Assembly: GCA_026936325.1 (NCBI GenBank)
Contig: JAPTHN010000003.1
Location: forward strand, 70,179,192 to 70,243,191
Length of the DNA stretch: 64,000 bases
Reading direction: 5' to 3'
Source of the DNA: Platynereis dumerilii
Lineage: Eukaryota > Annelida > Polychaeta > Phyllodocida > Nereididae
The notes under the pieces are model-generated. The model was not told the DNA's origin. It ran no database searches and saw nothing but the letters and a program-made list of their open reading frames with translations. Shown here piece by piece: positions 32,809-42,812 of the stretch (within the stretch, counting starts at the first letter, position 1; every line of letters starts with the position of its first letter). The position numbers were made by a program, and so were the translations under genes.

Positions 32809-33989
32809 TAGTTAACATGTTCCTTGTGAGGTCAAATCCTCATCTCTGCCATAAATATTCTTTATGACTCAGAAGATATTTGTGAGGACACACCCTATAC
32901 TTCCGATGCAATCAAAGCAAGTCACCAGCACTAATCATTAAGGTCACATTTTACTCTATGAAAATTTGACTGTTCCTTTCAATGCAATGGATAAGGACTG
33001 GTGTGAGGCCAGTGACAGCCACAAAGAGCTGAATGTAAGTATAATTCTCATTCTTAGACTGTAAAGAAGTAATTGCGGCTCTACACTTCTTGAGGGACTC
33101 TCATTATCATTAATTGGAAAGATGTGCTTGCTGACTCTAATCGTTTGAAGGTGAATTTTTCCAAACTGAAAAATGGCTTCAATCAGGAAATTTTTACTTT
33201 GATGTACACCTGGTTCTTTGATGTACACCTGGTCGATCTTGGTGTAATTATTCTTGTGATACTTTCATCTGAAGGACTATCCTAGAGTGAGTATGTATTT
33301 TGCTTAGCTTCAATAATATACAACACAAAAGAGCTTTAACCCAAATTTCACTCCATGTATTTGTGTTGTAAAGTTACGGAATTTCAGGTATTTGTTGAAT
33401 TCTGAAAGTGTCTGCTGTGGCATGTGATGGTCTGACCAGACTGTTAAATATCACATTGAACGTGTGTCTCCATATTCCCCATGGGTAATTATTTATATTA
33501 GCGCAGCAAAGCGAATTGAGCACAAGAGAAGACTCAAAATTCTGTGCAATGATGGTCTGAACATCAACAGTCCACAGTTGGGAATTAGGTCAAGTAGGTC
33601 CAGCTTCTTATCAATGATTTAGTTCCGTATTTAACCGAAAATAACATAATTATGCATCTTCAAAAGTGTATTAAAAATTCGATTTTCTCGAGTTATTTAT
33701 CCTGTACCAATATTTTTTATGGAATAGTAAATTATTAGCTTTTTACAAGCTAAATCAAATTATTGACACATTATTCATTTGAGTTCAAAACATATAGCAA
33801 GAAAACATAACAAAATTGAATTAACATAATCTTTGTAAACTTATGATCTTGTAACAGTGAACAATTAATCTACAAGCAGATCATGTTATTGTTTTTGTAT
33901 TACTATTATGTAATATCAACAATCTAACATAGACTTGACTTTGACGCTTGCAGTGTTGTCTACTTTTCTACCATTTATACAGCTGATTA

Positions 33990-34050
33990 TCTATCAATAT
34001 CATTTTTCTATTAAATATATATATATCTATCTATCAATTTATTTATCCAT
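33990..34050. repeat. TATA/TATC microsatellite
   Basis: AT and CTAT runs that are interrupted by the hAT MITE and resume at 34303-34440. Confidence 0.75.
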
Positions 34051-34059
34051 CTGTGGGTC

Positions 34060-34294
34060 CAGGGGTGCCGGAACAGGCGGGTCAGGGGGCAAGGGTGCTC
34101 TTTAGATCGTTAAGAAAAAAACGTTATAAGGCCTTATTTTACTAGTTTTAGGCACAAATTAGTAAGTATTAGTTAGCATATTTTCAAAATTATTAGTGAC
34201 TCTTTGAATTTAGTCATGCGAAATTGGCGTGAATATGATTTGCCCTTTTTTATCTGACCGCCCCTGCTGCTCGCGATTAATTCCGGCAGCCCTG
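34060..34294. mobile_element. 235-bp hAT-type MITE
   Basis: The ends CAGGGGTGCCGGAA and, reversed, CAGGGCTGCCGGAA are inverted repeats. TGTGGGTC (34052-34059) and TATGGGTC (34295-34302) form an 8-bp target duplication with one difference. CAGGG ends with an 8-bp duplication are characteristic of hAT. It sits inside a TATC microsatellite. Confidence 0.88.
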
Positions 34295-34302
34295 TATGGG
34301 TC

Positions 34303-34440
34303 TACCTATTTATCTATTTAGCTATCTATTTAGCTATCTATTTATCTATCTATTTATCTATCTGTTTATCTATCTATTTACATATCTATTTATTTATCTA
34401 TTTATCTGTCTATTATATATTTTGTCTATTTTTTCTTTCT
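34303..34440. repeat. Degenerate TCTATTTA microsatellite
   Basis: Units TATCTATT and TAGCTATT are repeated with substitutions. Confidence 0.85.
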
Positions 34441-35654
34441 GATATTCTAGATGTATATCTATCCTTCTATGTATTGGTCTTTCTGGTTTTTTTAAACAAT
34501 TACATAACTGCCTTTCATACATTTGAAATGAAAATAAAATAACTTATGGTAACACTGTAAGTTCTACAAAAGTGCTGCGCGAATTTCATGGCAGTGGTAT
34601 TTACATATTATTCAAGAGATATGCCTCTGCAGACAATTTCACCTCCTAATCACTTTGAATATGTTCAGTGGGACATCAAATTAAATTTTTATCCTACCTG
34701 ATTTTTTTCTCATCTACAAAAACATGATTGCTCGCTGGTTTTACTGTTAGTCAGGGGGTAATTCTTCCAATGATGAAATAACACAAACTTGGCGTAATAG
34801 CACCAGGGATTTTTACAAAGAAGATTTAGGTGTCGCATTACTCAGATAGGGAGAGGAAGAGGTATAACCATATTTCTCATGAAAGAGAAATGGAATTTAC
34901 CATCTGAGAACCTTACAAATACATTAATGCAGTAATAATGCTGTGGCAATCTGAGTGCAAGAAATACTGTAAATGTCTGATGAAGGATGCTCAAGGCATG
35001 GTATTGATTTTATAGTTGAGAAAAGCAAATGAGTGAAATTGTTATAGAATGTTTTTGTGCATTACAAATATAAAATCATGGCCATTTCATAGTTGCAGTT
35101 ATTTCATGTCTGTCATCAGCACAGTTTGAAGACATAGAAAATTATCACAAATTATAATATAATCATGTCACTGCAGTAGGAGCTTTGATATCGCAGACTT
35201 GATTTCGCAATTTCCTACTATCCTGCCAGAAAGTGTGTAGGAACTAGGAAGTGATTTTTTTAATGAGTGAGTGTGACATTGTATAGCAGTTCCCATAGGT
35301 TAGCATTGGAGTCATGCAAATCCGGTGTTTTGTTTGAGGTCACCGATCTATGTATTCAGCCAGTGATGACCAAGACAAGAAGGCATCACCACTATTGAAG
35401 ACTGCTAAAATTGTATGCACGCCAGCTGCATCATTATTTAACATCTGTCTAAGTGTTTAACTACACAGTAAGTCCCAAGGTTTCTTTTAGTATAGTAGCA
35501 TAGTATAGTTTGTTTTTATATTGCGCCCATTCCAGATAAATCTGCTGACTGGCGCTCATCATATTGACTGGCAATCATACAGGTCGTGGTCTATCATTAT
35601 TTGACTAACACATTGTGTAATCTTCTTGTTTGACAGAGCTAAGCCTCATCATTA

Positions 35655-35965
35655 CAACTAATTAGAGCTCTTTGCAGATTGGCCAAATGCAAAAATTAAT
35701 TTTCTTATTTTCAGTTTGCCAACTGTATTTGTCATGTCATTGACAGTTTTCCGTGGGTCTCCTAATCTTCTTATTTGATGAAGTACTTCGAGTCATTTAA
35801 TTAGTTTGTTTATTGCCAGCTTTGCTGCTGGATATGATAAGCAATGTATCAACCGATTAACCACAATTGACACAAAATAATATTTTTAAGCCAGTGACAT
35901 CACACGACCAAGTTGATAGTTGATTTTGAAACTTCTTGGATCACTAATCCGCAAACTGCTATAAT
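35655..35965 (+). repeat. Dispersed repeat inside R, inverted relative to 30506-30805
   Basis: It occupies the interval where L has its 1.07-kb private segment. The match to 30506-30805 on the other strand includes AATTAATTTTCTTATTTTC and CCAGTGACATCACACGAC. Confidence 0.78.
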
Positions 35966-37910
35966 ATTAATGACTGTCATACCATGTCACATAAACATAT
36001 GTCTGGCTATTCTGGAAGCTACATCATGCATCAACGTAGCATTATGCTGTACACCATAGTCAATTACACTGAGCGAGTAATAAGAGGTCACCTACTAATT
36101 TTCCTGGACTTTTCATATTCTTCAAACTTTCTCAAAATATGGTAAGTTTTTTGTTATTTGTCTGCTTAATTTTCACAGTCCTTTGTTCTTAGATTGTTGA
36201 ATTGTTTTTTCATAAAAACAATAGCTTCATAATAGGGATTCCAATATCACTGTATCCGTACAACAACATTGCTATTACATTTTATGGAAAGTTTGTCACC
36301 TGGAAAGCAGTATTTGTCGCCAGAATGGAGGTGTTCGTCACCTTGATGTAGCACAGGGTTAAAGCAAGTAGATTGTTTGGGAATCATGAGGTTGTACCCA
36401 GTAATAGGCGAAACAGTTTTCTATGCCAACAAAAAATACTATTTTCGATTTTTGTCTATTTCCATATTTCAACATCATAAAATGCGAAACAGTTAGCAGT
36501 ACCAACAAATGAGCTACATTATATATATTTGTCGTAAAACTTTACGCGGCTGACAATATTAGGTTGATATAGCTTGAAACACTAAATTCCGCAAGAAAAG
36601 CTTAAATGAAGGCTGTAAATAATCTCTTCTTTCAAAATTTTAAAAGTGTAATTGATGGTGGGAAAGGTCATGTTTGGTACCAGAATGTTTCAGATTGTTT
36701 TTCTGTTAGTTAAAATCATATTTCATGAAAACATACAGATAAGCCAATTCCTGTTAAAATTAGCCAATCTGAGAACTCGATTCTGCACAAAAAGCAAAAG
36801 AAAAGAGAAAGCCTTAATATCCGTTGCAAGGACAGAAAAGGGAACCTCTTTAATTTTCAAGGTGCCTCGGGTTTTCCAAGAATAGATTCAACAAGTCGGG
36901 TTTCAGGTTGGGCCTCTATCCACTAATCAATAATGGAAAGTCATTCAACTTCTTTAAAAGGCAGCTCAGATGTCATGACTGAATGAACGATGCTCTTAGG
37001 AGAATGAAATGTGAAGCTACATTGTCCGCTTCAATGTGATTCATCTTCTTCTTCCCATTGTGAATGAACTTGTAGCAATTTCCAAAGGTATGATGTGTGC
37101 TGTTTTCTCTGTGTGTTTCACTCTACGTACTGAGTCTCACATTGATGTTCATACGGTAATTTCGACAGTAATGCGTTTCTGCACTGGGGTAGTAACATCG
37201 TAGCAAATGTGGTTGATGTGTTTGGTTCAGGCATCACATTCTCTATACTTGAGCTGATTAATAAATATTAATTGAATTCGTACAGGTGTGTAATGTGTTG
37301 TTACTTGATACAAGACATAGTGTATTCGCTTTATGGCCATTGTTAATTACTTGACATATTCTGAGTATTGCAAAGCTTGAAGACTCTGCCAGAATTTACA
37401 TGCACCAACAGAAAGAGAGAGAAAAGATCTATCATGGCCCATTCTCAGTTGAAGTTGAAACATAATTATACTAAGACAGTGTTAAAAGTCGTTGGTATAA
37501 CATGTGTTTCATTTTAAATCAGCAATGTCAGGGTGAAAAATACAAATGTATGGATTTTTGACAACATTTGTAGTATCAAAAACACTGAGGACTTCAAATT
37601 GCATGATTGCATAGAATTGTATCAAGGAAATCCATCAGTCACTCCAGCTGAAGCTGTTTGCAGTGGAAGGACTACAGGTGTCAGTAAGCTGTGTAAACTT
37701 ATCCAATTCTTTCATGTTCTGCCAACCTCCTCAGCACTGTGGTGAGTGTTCAAACTGTTCATCTGCATTGAACACAATACAAATGAACCAGGATTGCAAA
37801 TATTCACAAATATCTCGCAGTCATGTTATTCACATGCAATATATATCTTTTATTAGTAGGCTTACAGAAATTGTGGAATGTGAAAAGTTGAGCAAATTTG
37901 GTATGTGACG

Positions 37911-37980
37911 CCCTGCTTGTGATGATATGAAATTTATCAAGGCTTGCCGAGATTAATTGGATATCATCACAAACAAGGGT
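37911..37980. other. Hairpin conserved in both duplicates, R copy
   Basis: The counterpart of 12301-12380. The arms TTGTGATGATAT and ATATCATCACAA remain fully paired, and the inner AATT/AATT pairing is kept. Changes fall mostly in the loop and at the tips. Confidence 0.6.
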
Positions 37981-38147
37981 GTTATCTAACTTCTACAACA
38001 GCAAATTAATTATAAATCTCTTTTTTTGCTGTAAATACTTGTTGTTCGACAACATTTGATTGTACCAGTTTGCAAATTAAAGTCAATCAGGTTTTAAGCT
38101 GAAAGACAGCCCTCGAGGAATTCTTTATCATTTTGAAATGTTATAAT

Positions 38148-38285
38148 GGATAGATAGATAGATAGACAGATGAATAGACAGTTATAGATAGATATAGATA
38201 AACTTATATAGGAATAGATAGGCGACAGACAGACATAAATGGATACAGATATATAGCAATAGATAGATAAATAGAAAGATAGATA
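38148..38285. repeat. Degenerate GATA/GACA microsatellite
   Basis: GATAGATA runs are interrupted by GACAGAT and ATAGATA variants. Confidence 0.88.
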
Positions 38286-38414
38286 GTGCAGTGCTCTCAG
38301 CTAAGGTATCTTTGGTGAGACTGATAACAGTGGCCAAGCAAACATTTATTTTGACAATACAAAATATATACATTAAAAAAAAGGAAGCATTGTAGCAGGG
38401 GTTTTGGGGCCCTC

Positions 38415-38478
38415 CCCGAAATAAGAGGGTTTCGGGGGCCGTCCCCCGAAATAAGAGGGGTTCGGGGCTTTAGCCACC
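38415..38478 (-). repeat. Two G-rich tandem units of about 35 bp
   Basis: CCCCGAAATAAGAGGGTTTC and CCCCGAAATAAGAGGGGTTC occur back to back with CGGGGGCC / CGGGGCTT between. Confidence 0.8.
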
Positions 38479-39081
38479 GAATTAAGAAGAAGAAAAAAAA
38501 AGTTAGACTTGCCAAATAGGCCAAAAGTTTTTGGTCTGCTGCTCTGCAATTTTTTTTTGCAAGCTTGACGATCCAAAATGAACATTTTTTTTCAAGAAAC
38601 CTAAAAGTTGATCATTATTTCACATAAGAATACATTGATATAGGTATTACAAAATTAATTTGAATACAAATTTTTCATTATATGACCAATTGAGCTTGTA
38701 TAATCTTCCTCCTTGTTTACCACTTTTGTTGTTTGTCAATTTTTTTTATTCTTCTGTTGGTTATTTCATTCAGGTATTTCCTCCAAATTATCAACATGTG
38801 GTCACTCATGCATGCAATACATGTAGGTATCATGACCAGGTGTATGATTTGTGACATGCATTGTATCACAGCAAGATCCTTACTTCCGGTTGATCCAATG
38901 AAGCAAACAGTGTTGTAAATGATTCTATCAACATAGAAATGTTTAGATTTGAACTGCTTACCCCGATCAGCATCAATCAGTGCTATATATAACGTTTGCT
39001 ACAGTTTTTTCTGCTAAAGCTTAGGAAATCAAAGTGATTTCTTCTGCATGGCTGATTTAATTGATGTGGCGTGACAAATAA

Positions 39082-39345
39082 GGGGGTAATCATTTCATTT
39101 GAAGGGGGGGATGGAGTAAATAATGCCTTGCCCAGTTCATATATAAATTAATTTTGGACAGGATTAAAAATGAATAATTTCTGGTGGGGGGTATTTCTTA
39201 ACACGGTGTTGTTTGATTTGGAAATAAATATTTGGGGACACTGAACGCTCAAAATAATAATTACCGCCGGTACCACCATGATACAGATAATTCCCCGCCA
39301 AAGAAAGTCACAAGTTCCCCCTCTGATTTTTAAATTGTCACCCCC
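39082..39345. mobile_element. H1 MITE, R copy, TAA duplication
   Basis: The ends GGGGGTAATCATTTCATTT and, reversed, GGGGGTGACAATTTAAAA, with TAA at 39079-39081 and 39346-39348. The interior GAAATAAATATTTGGGGACA and CGCTCAAAATAATAATTACC match the family. The L copy of the same insertion survives as the half at 12730-12849. Confidence 0.85.
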
Positions 39346-39575
39346 TAATCTTTAAGAGGTTATTGAGTTGGTTGGCCTGTGGAAATAATTTACATACTTT
39401 TAAAAATTGAGCTAGTGGGGGAAGGTAACGTGTGTTTCCGTACTAAATGGTGGCATTGTGAACAGGCTAACCCTCCGCCACCAATTAGCTATGTTGTGTG
39501 TACGGTTGTATACGCTGTGTACCCCTTGGAAAGCAAATGGATATGATATCATTGCTAGCATTTTGGTGGTTCAAA

Positions 39576-40164
39576 ACAGCTATAAACTGGTCCGAAAATT
39601 GGGTTCCTACAGACGTCTATAGTGTCTCCTGTCATCACTTTTGTGACCTCTTGAGACGTCTGTTGATGGACTATATTTGGCAGATCTAGACATTCCAGGA
39701 ATCATTAATTTCCGATTTTCCAGATGTGGTCAAATTTCATTAGAGGTTCATTTCAGAGCAATGATAGACATCTGGAACACTCAAAATTGTAGGTATAACA
39801 GACAGTCTATGCTTTGCCATATTTGAACCTATACAGACGTCGCCAAATAACGCAAACTTGTGACATCCACACAAATCACTGATTATCATAATGTGCAGGC
39901 ATCTCTAGACCACAAAAAATTATTAGTTAGTACTCAGATTGTAGTCTGTATCACTGATTTAACTGCCGCCCACAGAAGGTCTGGTTATCCAATAAAATGA
40001 GCCCTAACAGACGTCTCAGTCCACCCAAAAGAGAACACCTGTAGACGCTCTAGATATCAAAATGACCCCTTACAGACGTCTCATGCAGAGGACCCTACAC
40101 AGGACACCTACAGACCCTCCAGACGTCCGTAGAGGCAATAAAATGAGTCCTGTTTATATAGGGT
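39576..40164. mobile_element. 589-bp insertion with repeated CAGACGTCT motif and 6-bp duplication
   Basis: It is bracketed by TTCAAA at 39570-39575 and 40165-40170. L shows the unoccupied TTCCAA site at 13051-13056 in matching context. The tips share a weak inverted resemblance (CTATAAACTGG against CTATATAAACAGG). Inside, ACAGACGTCT or close variants (itself a palindrome) recur at least six times. No coding frame; the superfamily is unknown. Confidence 0.82.
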
Positions 40165-40466
40165 TTCAAATGCCGACAGAACAATGAACTGAGGGAAGTT
40201 GAGCCAAATTTCAACCTTTTCAGACCATTCTAAATATTAAGACAATTAGAACTGTGGAAACCTTAGCAAATCTATTAATCTTGTTTTAAGAGATTAAACA
40301 ATATTTCAGAAGACAAAAAAAAAATTCAATCAAATGCTAGAAATTGGAATTTGATTTATTGGATTCTGTTTCAAGCAATTTAAAGTTATTATGATGCTAT
40401 CAGTGAAAATATCTGATAAACGATCACACATTTTGTCATAGTAGGCCAAGTTTGGAGAAATGTTAA

Positions 40467-40675
40467 GGGGGAGACCATTTTTAAAATATCGAGGGGGCAG
40501 TGGGAGTTTTTATTTTAATAATAATTTCTTGCTCAGTTTTGATGGTGAAATAAATAAATTCTTTCTGGGCAGTCTAGGAATATATCATCTCTGCTGGAGG
40601 TTTTTCTCAGGAGGGTGTTGCTTGATTTTGAAATGAACATATTGGGACTTCGCACACTTGAAATTAGTGGCCCCC
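40467..40675. mobile_element. H1 MITE, R copy of a shared insertion
   Basis: The ends GGGGGAGACC and GTGGCCCCC, with TAA at 40464-40466 and 40676-40678. It is orthologous to 13354-13621 but lacks the inner CTGCCGTTACC region. Confidence 0.78.
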
Positions 40676-41482
40676 TAACTGCAGTTTCTGATAACAGTGT
40701 CATTGGTAGTTTTATTTCTATGCTGCGTATTTGTAATACTACCTACTTTGACTTGTTCAATTGGGGGATTTATGCGGAAATAATAAGGAAAAATGAAAAA
40801 TAAAAAACAACATCGTCTTTCCGATATTGTCATTTATTGTGACATGGTTACAGCAAATTCTCTATAGATTAAATTAGTTTACAGACTTTATGTCACAAAG
40901 TAGTTTGGTAAGAAGTCAACTTTGTTAATTTATTGAAGTCTTACAAATGAAGAGTGACTCTGTTTTAAATATTCTATTTACAGTAACTGAAAGCCATGGC
41001 AGAAGCTTATATTTGCTTGGTTTCTCACAAATCAGCATTATCATTCCCTTAAAACAATATTTTATGATGCCTTGATAAGGAATGTGATTAAACAGCACTG
41101 CCACTACTCTACATCTCGCTTCTTTGTTCAATGACAAGTCAAACGACAAAAGCTCTTAAAGCAATTAAATTACAATTTTCCTAAGTGAATATATTTTTGG
41201 CAAGAATAGTTATAGTAGGGACAGAATCATACCTGAAAAATGAAGATATCAGTAATAAAAGTGTTGCAAATGGGCATGACAGACTGATATGACTGACTAA
41301 GTTGGCAACTTTCTGATGTATATTCAATGGGAGGTGGGGAATATAAGTCTTACTCAACAGGATCTTGTACATTTTCCATGCTGAAAATTTATATCTTCCC
41401 TGACAGATTTTTGTTGTTTTAGTGAATTGAATGAGACAAGATCTTGATTATTAAAAGAAATGTTTTATTTGGACTCACAGCC

Positions 41483-42022
41483 AGTCTGGTGAAATGAGAG
41501 CTGCATGCTGCTGCCACCTGGCACAAAAGTTGATTTTGTATGCATTGCTGTCAGTGGCGGATCCAGACAGGGTCATCTAGGGGGGGCCGGGCAAGTTTCG
41601 GGCATTCGCGGGACGGCGTCGCAGTCTATTTTCTTCAAAATACTACTGTTAATCTCAGTGGTCTAGGGGGGGCCCGTGCCCCCTAGGCCCCCCTGTATCC
41701 GCCACTGGCTGTCCCAAGGAATAGTTCCAATTTCATTACACATTCACAAAATTTCTATTCAACATTGATGTATACCAGAGTCAGACTCGGCAATCACATT
41801 CTCTGAGGAAGTAGAAAAGGCCATCAGCACACTCAGAAACAGCCCCGGTTTCTTCCAGACAAAAATTGTGTGAGTTCCTCAGACTGAAATGATGAGGACA
41901 GCTCGCAGGAGCTCGCAGAATAGCACACTAGTCACTAGGTGGCAACACATGACAGCATATGTTCTGATCTGCCAAGGCTGGAAAGAGAAGTGGCAACGCA
42001 AAAGCGGTCCGCTTGTAGACAT
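41483..42022. mobile_element. 540-bp insertion of unknown class with 10-bp duplication
   Basis: ACTCACAGCC occurs at 41473-41482 and 42023-42032. L has one ACAAACAGCC at 14425-14434 and runs straight on into the shared CTTTAC sequence. The ends are not inverted repeats and there is no A-rich tail, so neither a MITE nor a typical SINE fits. A 156-bp MITE is nested inside. Confidence 0.8.
41552..41707. mobile_element. 156-bp CAGTGGCGGATCC MITE, nested
   Basis: The 15-bp inverted ends are CAGTGGCGGATCCAG and, reversed, CAGTGGCGGATACAG, with G/C runs inside. GCTGT occurs at 41547-41551 and 41708-41712. The terminal motif is widespread in animal genomes. It lies within the 540-bp insertion and so is younger than it. 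Confidence 0.88.
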
Positions 42023-42812
42023 ACTCACAGCCTTTACATAATATGACATAGTCTTCTATGATGGGCTCCAGAAACTATCCTTGCCAATGAACCCGTAGTA
42101 TAGTAGGCCCGGTCCAGCTGCTCAGTTTCACCCTGACGTCTTGACTCAAATCCTCTGATGTGATAAATTGGGAACCAGTTACAAGTACATATTCTGAGTG
42201 ATCAAAGGCTCTTAAAAGCTTCACCTACTCATCCTGTAAGGTTTTAAGGTTGTCTAAGATCTTTTGGAGAAAACCCAAGGCCTACTTGCACAAAGATGCA
42301 CTTCACTGACCTCAATCTTCTAGAAACTTTGAACATCGAGTGAAACCTATGTTTTTGGTGGAAACAATGGCCAAACAAGGGAGAATGCAAGGATTGGCTA
42401 GATGCCGTAAGGACCTCTTGCTTAAATGTCTGTTTACTCATCTCGAGAAAATGCTTGTTAAAGTAGATTGGTATTATCCCTCTGTGTGGTAATTAATATA
42501 TTGCTGCTTGTTACTGGATGCTGTAGATCACAAAAAGTGTTTATTAATTTTGTCAGTCAAGAGTGAGATTATTAATTTCTATTTTCTAAAAACAGGGTTA
42601 GGACTGGGACACAGTTGCTGGCCATATCAACAAAAAAGGCTCATGCACGAAATTATAGATGTTTCTGGATATTCAGAGGCAGAGAATAACAAACAGGAGG
42701 AACACATTAGAATCAACACTTAAATTTGAGCTTGCTTTAAGTTCAAAGGCTGGTTGCAGGAGAGTTGAAATATCTCTGCTCATGTAAAGTGATAGAGGTC
42801 GGCGCCGCGACC

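Larger units (their letters stand above)
37990..38830. other. R-specific block with microsatellite and G-rich repeat
   Basis: Homology to L stops after the hairpin and resumes at GACCAGGTGTATGATTTG (38835). Inside are GATA repeats (38148-38285) and two tandem units of CCCCGAAATAAGAGGG-type sequence (38415-38470). No gene is supportable; the repetitive minus-strand frames derive from the G-rich repeat. Confidence 0.55.
31235..42790 (+). repeat. Segmental duplication, right copy (R)
   Basis: The partner of 4405-15090. It is longer because of private insertions: MITE at 32294-32808, material at 33500-34600 including a hAT MITE, a 38.0-38.8-kb block with microsatellite, 39576-40164 and 41483-42022. 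Homology to L runs up to GCTCATGTRAAGT (42780-42790) and stops there, a few bases before the inverted satellite element begins. Confidence 0.85.
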
